Assembly (NCBI GenBank): GCA_027324025.1
Contig: DAHVYW010000024.1
Location: 1 to 53,528, forward strand
Length of the DNA stretch: 53,528 nt
Source of the DNA: JAJZQD01 sp021847735
Lineage (GTDB): Bacteria > Bacillota > Thermincolia > Thermincolales > UBA2595
Direction of reading: 5' to 3'
The notes under the pieces: generated by a model
What the model was told of the DNA's origin: nothing
The model's database searches: none
Seen by the model: the letters and a program-made list of their open reading frames with translations, nothing else
Shown here: positions 46,955 through 53,528 of the stretch, piece after piece
Layout: the number at the start of each line of letters is the position of its first letter
How positions within the stretch are numbered: position 1 is the stretch's first letter
Program-made: the position numbers and the translations under genes

Positions 46955-48250
46955 TTACAGTTCCCTTTTGTCAACCACACGTTTTGCCTTACCTTCGCTC
47001 CGGGGGATAGTCTTTGGTTCAACCAGTTTAATCTTAGCTGAAATCCCCAGCAGGCTGGCAATTTCGTGGCGGAGTTTCTTCTCCAGTTCCTCGAGCTTAC
47101 GAACCTCGTCAGAGAACATCTTTTCTGATACTTCAACCCAGACTTCAAGATTGTCAAGGTTTCCCTGCCTGTCAACCACCAGTAAGTAGTGGGGTTCTGT
47201 CTCCCCGATTTCCAGCAAAACGCTTTCAATCTGGGAAGGGAATACGTTTACTCCGCGAATAATAAGCATATCATCAGTACGTCCCATGACCCTTTCCATC
47301 CTCACAAAGGTTCGACCACAATCACATTTTTCCTCTCTCAACACAGAAATGTCCCTGGTTCTGTACCTTAACAGCGGAAAAGCCTCTTTAGTTATAGTTG
47401 TAAAAACGAGTTCACCCTTGGCCCCGTAAGGTAATGTTTCTCCGGTGTCCGGGTCAATAATCTCGGGAATGAAGAAATCTTCCATAATGTGCATCCCGCA
47501 CTGGCATTCACATTCCATGGAAACCCCCGGCCCCATTATCTCGCTCAAACCGTAGATGTTATAGGCTTTGATCCCGAGACCTTTTTCCAGTTCCTTACGC
47601 ATGTTTTCGGACCACGGCTCGGCACCGAAGATACCGGCTTTGATTTTACCATTTATCAGGTCTATCCCGTGCTCCCTGGCCTCTTCCGCCAGGAACAGGG
47701 CATATGAAGGTGTGCAGCAAAGGATTGTCGTCCCAAAGTCCTCCATAAGCATTAACTGGCGCTTTGTATTTCCGCCGGAAATAGGGATGACAGCGGCCCC
47801 GAGCCGTTCAGCCCCATAATGAAGCCCTAACCCACCGGTGAACAAACCATAGCCGTATGCTACCTGGACTACATCCCCTTTTCCCCCGCCGGCCATGGCA
47901 ACACAACGGGCAATGATATCGGACCAGCCGTCAATATCATTCTGGGTGTACCCGACTACCGTCGGTTTTCCAGTAGTGCCCGAAGATGCGTGAACCCTCA
48001 CGACATCCGACATGGGTGCGGCAAACAAACCAAAGGGGTAGTTATCGCGCAAGTCCTGCTTTACGGTAAAAGGTAACAGTTTAAGGTCATCAAAGGATTT
48101 CAGGTCACCGGGCAGAAGACCCTTCTCCTGGAATTTCTGCTTGTAAAACGGGACATTTTCATATACCCGCTCGACGGTTTTCTTCAGTTTCTCAAACTGG
48201 AGCTTTTGCAGTTGTTCCCTTGGCATTGACTCGATTTCCGGATGTAACAT
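46955..48250 (-). CDS. paaK: Phenylacetate-CoA ligase
   Basis: A 431-residue adenylate-forming enzyme. ATP motif VHASSGTTGKPTVVGYT near residues 88-104, NIYGLSEIMGPGVSMEC, and the hinge region RYRTRDISVLR followed by the C-terminal domain with IRGVNVFPSQIE. It activates phenylacetate or an indolyl analogue to the CoA thioester. Paired with an ACT-domain gene; in anaerobes this pair usually serves the oxidation or synthesis of aromatic amino acids via indolepyruvate ferredoxin oxidoreductase. Confidence 0.92.
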   Translation of the reverse strand: MLHPEIESMPREQLQKLQFEKLKKTVERVYENVPFYKQKFQEKGLLPGDLKSFDDLKLLPFTVKQDLRDNYPFGLFAAPMSDVVRVHASSGTTGKPTVVGYTQNDIDGWSDIIARCVAMAGGGKGDVVQVAYGYGLFTGGLGLHYGAERLGAAVIPISGGNTKRQLMLMEDFGTTILCCTPSYALFLAEEAREHGIDLINGKIKAGIFGAEPWSENMRKELEKGLGIKAYNIYGLSEIMGPGVSMECECQCGMHIMEDFFIPEIIDPDTGETLPYGAKGELVFTTITKEAFPLLRYRTRDISVLREEKCDCGRTFVRMERVMGRTDDMLIIRGVNVFPSQIESVLLEIGETEPHYLLVVDRQGNLDNLEVWVEVSEKMFSDEVRKLEELEKKLRHEIASLLGISAKIKLVEPKTIPRSEGKAKRVVDKREL

Positions 48251-48526
48251 CGGTGTTCTCCCCTTCTCTCTAATAGATATTGCTCCTTTGTATACTTCTG
48301 CTTCGTCGTATACTTTCTAGATAACGCTCTGGGAAATTTTTAAACATTTCAACAAAAACCAGCCGAATTCCTTCCTTGGACACGGAAAAAATTCAGATAA
48401 CTTCCACTGCCGGTACAAACAAAACCTGCGGGGCCCGCGACGCCCGCGTACCGGAAGATGTATGATAGTTTCGGGTTTGGGTGACAGCCGCCAGAAAATC
48501 GGGCACTGTCAGGAGGCCCGCCGACA

Positions 48527-48864
48527 TTATAGAGACCTTACCTTGAAAAAAGCGTCAACCCGGGATATGCATTGATTCCCGTCAACTGAATTGATAATGT
48601 CGTCTTTCCGGAGACCCGCCATGCCGGCAGGAGAACTCCGGATGACACCCCTGACCCGTGGTTGGAGGTCCTTTATCACCGGCGGCTCTATCGTAACCGG
48701 ACACGGTAAACCGTTCGCCAGGGAGGTCGTGTATTCCCATAACTCATCCCATCCCGACTGCAAAAAACACACTTCACATTGCAGACAGAAGTTAAGGGCA
48801 AGATATTTGCCCTTGATGCAGACTCATAGATAAGTGTTTTGGGGCGGTCTTCATTTTTGGTCAC
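48527..48864 (-). pseudogene. Frameshifted fragment of a radical SAM/PDZ protein
   Basis: From GTG 48864, inside the end of lgt, one frame reads KTLIYESASRANILPLTS and then CNVKCVFC, a CxxxCxxC radical SAM cluster motif, but stops soon after. A second frame, open from 48772, continues with RGVIRSSPAGMAGLRKDDIINSVDGNQC, a PDZ-like segment, and ends at 48527. Together they match the start of a larger radical SAM protein with a PDZ-type domain; the barrel is missing. A frameshift near 48765 and truncation make it non-functional. Overlap with lgt suggests the intact gene was once coupled to lgt. Confidence 0.65.
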
Positions 48865-49636
48865 CCCGGAAGGGTTTTTTTTCGGTCTTGCGGCTGCGCC
48901 GCCAATAAAAATATACCGCCGGGATAATAATCAAAATGCTTACAAGTTGGGACACTGTAACAGGCCCAAACACCAATAGGTTTTCCCGGAAGTACTCCAC
49001 CACCGAACGACCTATTGTGTACATTATCAAGAAGACCAAAAATACCTGCCCGTCAAACCTTTTCTTCCTCCATAAATACAAAAGCAGCCCGAAAAGTATA
49101 AACCCAATCAGGGAGGAAAACAGTTGGGTGGGATAACGAGGTACCTGATCAAGATACGGTGTCCCCTCAAGGTAAGGAAAGATGACACCGATGGATGATG
49201 TTGTCGGTTTTCCGTAACAACAGCCGTTTAGAAAGCACCCTATCCTGACAATTCCGTAGCCTAAAGCCAAAGGGGGCGCTACAACATCGGCCAGGGACCA
49301 GAAGGGCAGCTTTTTTTCCCGTACATACCATGTGCCGGTGACAAACCCGCCTATCAAAGCCCCGTAATAAACCATACCGCCGTTCCACAAGGCAAATATT
49401 TGTAAAGGTTCTTTTATGTACCGGGCCGGTTCGTAAACGAAAACATAGAACAACCTGGCCCCTACTACACCACCAATGATCAGTACAATGGCGAGGTCGA
49501 GGATTTGGTCGGAATTCATATTTATTTTTCTGGCCAGTTTTGTAGCCACAAGGGTTCCCAGCAGAATAGCAATGCTAAGAGTGACGCCCCAGGGGTATAC
49601 CGTTAAAGGGCCAAGTTTAAAAAGATATGGCAGCAA
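48851..49636 (-). CDS. lgt: Prolipoprotein diacylglyceryl transferase
   Basis: A 261-residue seven-helix enzyme that attaches diacylglycerol to the lipobox cysteine of prelipoproteins. Diagnostic motifs: FYVFVYEPARYIKEP, the Lgt signature GGMVYYGALIGGFVTGTWYV and YGIVRIGCFLNGCCYGKPT, and YPTQLFSSLIGF. TTG or ATG near 49636 follows GAGGGGG. Its substrates here include the SsuA-like and YhcN-like lipoproteins. Confidence 0.94.
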   Translation of the reverse strand: MLPYLFKLGPLTVYPWGVTLSIAILLGTLVATKLARKINMNSDQILDLAIVLIIGGVVGARLFYVFVYEPARYIKEPLQIFALWNGGMVYYGALIGGFVTGTWYVREKKLPFWSLADVVAPPLALGYGIVRIGCFLNGCCYGKPTTSSIGVIFPYLEGTPYLDQVPRYPTQLFSSLIGFILFGLLLYLWRKKRFDGQVFLVFLIMYTIGRSVVEYFRENLLVFGPVTVSQLVSILIIIPAVYFYWRRSRKTEKKPFRGDQK

Positions 49637-49654
49637 ATGTTATTACCCCCTCTT

Positions 49655-49833
49655 TTATCCACAGTGTTGCCCACAGAAAACTCTTTGTCCGGTCTGGATG
49701 TACGCGGCTTTTGCACATTATCCACAATTGCGTGTGTTCTTCAAGCCGAATTTGTTTTACACATTGAAAACTGCTCTATTTTCAAGTTATCAACAGAGTT
49801 ATCCACATTATCCACAGTTTTAGTTCATCCACA
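49655..49833 (+). promoter_or_regulatory. Cluster of DnaA boxes
   Basis: The consensus TTATCCACA occurs four times (49655-49663, 49718-49726, 49799-49807, 49808-49816). Single-mismatch forms are at 49787-49795 (TTATCAACA) and 49825-49833 (TCATCCACA), with a weaker TTGCCCACA at 49667. All share one orientation and lie in the noncoding 254 bp between tsaD and lgt. There is no dnaA, dnaN, gyr or rpmH nearby, so this is more like a DnaA-titration or regulatory cluster than the chromosomal origin. Confidence 0.75.
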
Positions 49834-49890
49834 AAACAGGTGTTCTTTTTTTCTCAAACAACCATTCTTCATTATAGCCGGGCAGTAGAG

Positions 49891-50916
49891 CTAGTATCGA
49901 TCCGCACCCAGTTTAAGCCCTGCTACCGCATTAAGACTAAGGGGGGCGACTTCTCCCCGTATATATTTATAATACCCCGCACATGCAACCATAGCCGCAT
50001 TGTCAGTACATAGTACTGGGGGTGGGTAGACAATTCGGATACCCCGATTGGCGGCTTTTACATCAAGTTCTTTCCTGAGTCTGGAGTTGGAGGCCACCCC
50101 CCCGGCCAGCAAAATTGTTTTCACATCGACCCGAACTGCGGCAGCCAGTGCCTTGTCAACCAAAACGTCAACTATGGCCTGTTGAAAACTGGCCGCCAAA
50201 TCCGCCTTATTGATATCATCACCCTTCATAACGGCCTTGTTAAGGTAATTCAGGGCCGATGATTTGAGGCCGCTGAAGCTGAAATCCAGACTGTCACCCT
50301 CCAGGTAGGCCCTTGGAAAAGCAACCGCTTTGGGATCGCCGTCAACAGCCAGCCGGTCTATAAGCGGCCCCCCCGGGTATCCAAGCCCCATTGCCCTGGC
50401 CACTTTGTCAAAGGCCTCGCCGGCAGCATCATCCCTGGTGCGCCCTACCAGGCTGAACTTGCCATGGCCTTCGAGGTAAACCAAGTCAGTATGACCCCCG
50501 GAGACTACCAGGCAGATCAAAGGAAACCTGAGGGCGGGGTTGGCAAGAAAGTTGGCATAGATATGACTTTCTATATGGTTCACCCCAACCAGGGGCAATT
50601 CCAGGGAGTAAGCCAGAGCCTTGGCAGAAGAAACCCCCACCAGCAGCGCCCCCACCAGACCGGGACCGTATGTTACGGCAACGGCCGAGATGTCCTGAAA
50701 AGTGACCCCTGCCTCCTCCAAAGCCTCACCAATAACTGAGCTTATCAGTTCAACATGCTTCCGCGAAGCTATCTCCGGGACAACACCCCCGAACTTCCGG
50801 TGAACCGGAATCTGTGATGCAATAATATTGGACATGATTTTTTTACCGTCAGCCACAACAGCTGCGGAAGTCTCATCACATGATGTCTCTATGCCAAGGA
50901 TAATATTTTCTCTCAC
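49891..50916 (-). CDS. tsaD: tRNA N6-threonylcarbamoyladenosine transferase TsaD
   Basis: A 341-residue ASKHA-fold protein with GIETSCDETSAAVV at the start, metal motif HIESHIYANF, and the nucleotide motifs VSGGHTDLVYLEG and GGVASNSRLRKEL. With TsaB and TsaE it transfers the threonylcarbamoyl group to A37 of ANN-decoding tRNAs. Start GTG 50916. Last gene of the tsaE-tsaB-rimI-tsaD operon. Confidence 0.96.
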   Translation of the reverse strand: MRENIILGIETSCDETSAAVVADGKKIMSNIIASQIPVHRKFGGVVPEIASRKHVELISSVIGEALEEAGVTFQDISAVAVTYGPGLVGALLVGVSSAKALAYSLELPLVGVNHIESHIYANFLANPALRFPLICLVVSGGHTDLVYLEGHGKFSLVGRTRDDAAGEAFDKVARAMGLGYPGGPLIDRLAVDGDPKAVAFPRAYLEGDSLDFSFSGLKSSALNYLNKAVMKGDDINKADLAASFQQAIVDVLVDKALAAAVRVDVKTILLAGGVASNSRLRKELDVKAANRGIRIVYPPPVLCTDNAAMVACAGYYKYIRGEVAPLSLNAVAGLKLGADRY

Positions 50917-50949
50917 CTGACCACCCCAAAAAATGCTTTTCTGACACGG

Positions 50950-51405
50950 CTAGGAAGCCGGGTACAGGTCTTTCCACATAATTATCGCGTCCTCACCGGT
51001 GTCCGCGTAATAACCCGGCCTGACCCCATGGGAAAGAAACCCCGTTTTCTGATACAGTTCAAGGGCCGGTAAGTTTGAGGGCCTCACTTCCAGAGTCATC
51101 TTCAGGCATCCCCGCTGTTTGGCATCATTGATTAATTCGTTTAACAGCCGGGCTCCAACCCCCTTGTTGCGATACGACTCATGCACCGCAAGGGTGGTAA
51201 TATGCCCTTCATCGAGGATTACCCACATTCCCGCATAACCGACCACTTTATTCCCGACCAGGGCAACAATATAATACGCGAAATCGTTATCGGCAATTTC
51301 ATGGGAGAATGCCATTCTGGACCACGGTGTGGGAAATGACCGGTTTTCTATTTTCAAGACCCCGTCAAGGTGCGCGTTTCTCATGGCAACATAACGAATC
51401 TCCAT
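50950..51405 (-). CDS. rimI: Ribosomal protein S18 alanine N-acetyltransferase
   Basis: A 151-residue GNAT acetyltransferase: ITTLAVHESYRNKGVGARLLNELI is the acetyl-CoA motif A, then LEVRPSNLPALELYQKTGF. Position between tsaB and tsaD is the standard place of rimI in Firmicutes. Confidence 0.9.
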   Translation of the reverse strand: MEIRYVAMRNAHLDGVLKIENRSFPTPWSRMAFSHEIADNDFAYYIVALVGNKVVGYAGMWVILDEGHITTLAVHESYRNKGVGARLLNELINDAKQRGCLKMTLEVRPSNLPALELYQKTGFLSHGVRPGYYADTGEDAIIMWKDLYPAS

Positions 51406-51408
51406 ACT

Positions 51409-52146
51409 CTATCCTTTCGTATGACAATTCCCCTCGTTAATTATGTCCATTTTTTGCTCCCAGGTCAACTCTGCCTCGGATTTTCTCAGGTATACCGGCT
51501 GTAGGAAAGTTGAGTCGCCGGGCTGCTCCTTTTTTAACTGTCTAAGACCTAGCTCAGCAACGGCGGCAGCCCTGGGAAAACTGTTGATCATTGTCCCAAA
51601 TAGGGCCCTTGACCCAAGTTTTTCCCTGATAATATCGCCAAAGACAGGAACCCCGTCCCCCAGGAAATTAACCTTTTCCTTTTCATACCCCGAAAGTTCG
51701 GATACTAGTCTTTCTATACTCAGAGCAGCGGGGTTAATAAGTTCCTCCAGTCCGCTGTCAATGGATTTGTAGATACATGTGTAAACCTCGTTCTTCTTGG
51801 CATCAAGAATAGGGCAGATTAACCCTTCTACCCGGTAAAGGTTCCAGGCCAGCAACTCGAGGGTAGGTATACCCATGACAGGTATTTTTAAAGCCAGGCC
51901 CATGGTCTTGGCTACAGACATACCTATCCTCAGTCCGGTAAAAGAACCGGGCCCTCCCGTGACTGCAATTCCATGCAGGTCATGAGGTTTAATACCGGCA
52001 TCATCCATGACCTGCCGGATCATCGGGATAATAATCTGTGAGTGGGTCTTCAAGTTATGAATGTACCTGTCGGCTATTAGCCGTTCCTCGCCAACCACGG
52101 CGGCTCCGGCTACCTTGGTGGCTGTATCAATACCCAGAACGAACAC
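51409..52146 (-). CDS. tsaB: tRNA threonylcarbamoyladenosine biosynthesis protein TsaB
   Basis: A 245-residue pseudo-ASKHA protein, MFVLGIDTATKVAGAAVV at the N-terminus and GIAVTGGPGSFTGLRIGMSVAKTMG, the TsaB signature. It is the scaffold partner of TsaD. It follows tsaE by 14 bp and its stop is 3 bases before the rimI start. Confidence 0.95.
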   Translation of the reverse strand: MFVLGIDTATKVAGAAVVGEERLIADRYIHNLKTHSQIIIPMIRQVMDDAGIKPHDLHGIAVTGGPGSFTGLRIGMSVAKTMGLALKIPVMGIPTLELLAWNLYRVEGLICPILDAKKNEVYTCIYKSIDSGLEELINPAALSIERLVSELSGYEKEKVNFLGDGVPVFGDIIREKLGSRALFGTMINSFPRAAAVAELGLRQLKKEQPGDSTFLQPVYLRKSEAELTWEQKMDIINEGNCHTKG

Positions 52147-52160
52147 TGGATTTCAACTCC

Positions 52161-52625
52161 TTAGTTAAAACTTGCTGCCAGTTTCTCAAGGATTTTATCA
52201 TAGCTGCGGCCACTGGCTGTAAACTCCAACTCCCTGGTCTCGTCGCCGGCTCCCGCAAGAATAGTTATCCTCAGGCACTCGTCCGGAAGCACCCCTTCAA
52301 TTCGGCCGGGCCACTCGATAAGCGTGACTCCCGTCCCATAAAGGTATTCTTCTAGCCCTAGTTCGTAGGCTTCCTCGTCATCTTCCAGCCTGTAAGCATC
52401 CACATGATAAAAAGGCAGCCTGCCCTCGTACTCGTTAATAATAGTAAAGGTCGGGCTGGTGACATGTTCATCTATGCCCATCCCCAGAGCTACCCCTTTA
52501 GCAAAATGGGTCTTGCCTGCCCCGAGGTTACCCTCAACACAGACTACGCTCCCGGGACCCATAAGTTTACCCAAGGCCCGGCCTATGGCAATGGTTTTTT
52601 CTGGGCTGTCACTGATTAATACCAT
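52161..52625 (-). CDS. tsaE: tRNA threonylcarbamoyladenosine biosynthesis ATPase TsaE
   Basis: A 154-residue P-loop protein: VEGNLGAGKTHFAKGVALGMG, SPTFTIINEYEG, and the HVDAYRL and LIEWPGRIEGVLP motifs. TsaE is required to reset the TsaBD complex. First gene of the operon. Confidence 0.95.
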   Translation of the reverse strand: MVLISDSPEKTIAIGRALGKLMGPGSVVCVEGNLGAGKTHFAKGVALGMGIDEHVTSPTFTIINEYEGRLPFYHVDAYRLEDDEEAYELGLEEYLYGTGVTLIEWPGRIEGVLPDECLRITILAGAGDETRELEFTASGRSYDKILEKLAASFN

Positions 52626-53092
52626 TTTTATGCTCCTCTGTCAATGGTTAATATTATATCACTGGCCAGCCAGGTTATTCCCGGAAATGGTCATAACCGC
52701 CCGGCCTGAGAAATCTTTGACTTTCATAATATTTGCCTTTCTATCATAAAATTCTAGCCTAATTATAACTGAGACGGTACGCGGTTGCAAGGAAAACGGT
52801 CTTGCTCGCCACTACTGGTCTTTAATAGACAGTATTCAGGCAGATAGAGGAAGATTCCCGGAGAGGGCAGATCGACAGGGTGGAGAAGGGCTTTTGCGCT
52901 CACACCGGGGCTTGCCTGTTAGCGGTTTTAGCGAAAAAGATGGGGGCTTCTGCCCCGTGTGAAATTTAAAACCTCCAAAACAGTCGGACCCTCTAATATT
53001 TTTGAAAGCAACCTACATTCCAGGTTGGCCTGTTTTCACTACCCTGTAAAAAGGAAGAGGAACAGGTTTTTCACCTGTTCCTCAGTTCACGT
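52626..53092. other. Intergenic region with an unidentified hairpin structure
   Basis: No gene in either strand. TCACACCGGGGC (52900-52911) and GCCCCGTGTGA (52952-52962) pair over about 11 bp with one bulge, enclosing a 40-base loop with GTTAGCGGTTTTAGCG. G-rich purine tracts (GGAGAGGGCAGATCGACAGG, near 52858) precede it. It might be a structured RNA or a decayed repeat; I recognise no known class. Confidence 0.45.
53048..53083 (-). terminator. Terminator of the rubrerythrin gene
   Basis: GAGGAACAGG and CCTGTTCCTC are perfect 10-bp arms around TTTTTCA, with a T run on the minus strand. It follows the stop codon at 53093. Confidence 0.85.
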
Positions 53093-53512
53093 TTATCCAA
53101 AGTATCTCTTCAGCAGCCCCTCGAGGGCCTGGGCGTGGCGGGCTTCGTCTTTGGCAGATTCGTCAAGGACGTCATGGGCTTCGTCAATCCCATTTTCCTT
53201 GGCTTTGACTGCGGCCTCACGTTTTCCTTTGTTGGCCATAATCTCACCGCGTAGCATGTTTTCCAGGTTAACTTTTGTTTCAGTGCTGACCAGCCCGTTT
53301 AATTCGGCAAACCTGGCAGCATGTGCTGCCTCCTCAAAAGCAATAGTCTTTAAAACCTCGGCGATTTCCGGAAATCCTTCCCTTTGCGCTTGCCGGGCCA
53401 TGGCCAGATATAAACCAACCTCCATAGTTTCACCGCGAAAGTTTTGGCTTACTGCTTCTTCAACAACAGTTCCCTTAGTAACTCCCATTTCATTTTTAAT
53501 CACTAATTCCAT
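53093..53512 (-). CDS. Rubrerythrin-like diiron protein without rubredoxin domain
   Basis: A 139-residue ferritin-like four-helix protein. Diiron ligands fit GETMEVGLYLAMA, FEEAAHAARFAELNG and DESAKDEARHAQALEGLL, two ExxH-type pairs plus additional Glu. The C-terminal rubredoxin domain of full rubrerythrins is absent. GGAGGAG lies at the very end of the window before ATG 53512. It probably scavenges hydrogen peroxide in this anaerobe with an outside electron donor. Confidence 0.88.
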   Translation of the reverse strand: MELVIKNEMGVTKGTVVEEAVSQNFRGETMEVGLYLAMARQAQREGFPEIAEVLKTIAFEEAAHAARFAELNGLVSTETKVNLENMLRGEIMANKGKREAAVKAKENGIDEAHDVLDESAKDEARHAQALEGLLKRYFG

Positions 53513-53528
53513 AATATACTCCTCCTTG

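Noticed and set aside
49637..49890. DnaA-box cluster as the chromosomal replication origin oriC.
   Set aside because: No dnaA, dnaN, recF, gyr, rpmH or rnpA nearby and no clear AT-rich unwinding element; kept only as a DnaA-box cluster.

Overview
The window looks like part of the chromosome of an anaerobic, endospore-forming, Gram-positive member of the Clostridia. My best guess is a Peptococcaceae/Thermincola-like thermophile; this comes from gene content and not from any database match. Pointers are spore genes (splB, a YhcN/YlaJ lipoprotein, a DacF-type carboxypeptidase), an SLH-domain surface protein, a CooC-like ATPase, a rubrerythrin, a selenocysteine-containing glutaredoxin, and, unusually for a Gram-positive, a complete System I cytochrome c maturation operon.

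Layout. 1-6700: BlaI/MecI-family repressor (cut by the window edge), Na/Pi-type transporter, chemoreceptor, D,D-carboxypeptidase and small unknowns. 6740-13090: SLH protein, spore photoproduct lyase, CooC-like ATPase, cupin protein and two palindromic repeat elements. 13094-19800: EF-G paralogue, Sec-glutaredoxin, RNase HI, O-antigen-ligase-like protein, YhcN lipoprotein and a Met/Gly-rich secreted DUF2680 protein. 19818-31189 (minus strand): a sulfur-assimilation island with an ABC importer, a JAMM peptidase, APS kinase, AprBA, ATP sulfurylase, a small siroheme sulfite reductase, a TusA-like protein, a ThiS/MoaD-like sulfur carrier broken by an IS200/IS605-like palindromic insertion, a cysteine synthase and a MoeB/ThiF-like E1 enzyme. 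31761-41352 (plus strand): the ccm operon with accessory membrane proteins, a DUF2318 protein and a cupredoxin. 41383-53528: methyltransferase, YlbF-family protein, an IS1182 remnant, 5-formyl-THF cyclo-ligase, signal peptidase, a membrane protein behind a GEMM (cyclic-di-GMP-I class) riboswitch, PaaK plus ACT protein, lgt, a DnaA-box cluster, the tsaE-tsaB-rimI-tsaD operon and rubrerythrin.

The most interesting thread is a dyad of the form TACTA-N7-TAGTA. It occurs in the promoter of the BlaI-family gene (483-499), before the Met/Gly-rich secreted protein (19195-19211), twice just downstream of the -10 box of the ccm operon (31692-31708 and 31717-31733), and over the -35 of the methyltransferase at the other end of that operon (42056-42072). 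This suggests a small regulon in which a BlaI-type repressor controls cytochrome c biogenesis and associated envelope proteins. The second notable point is that the sulfur-carrier gene at the centre of a CysO/HcyS-like sulfur pathway is intact on both sides of a 106-bp insertion, so it was lost recently. No tRNA, rRNA or CRISPR array was seen.
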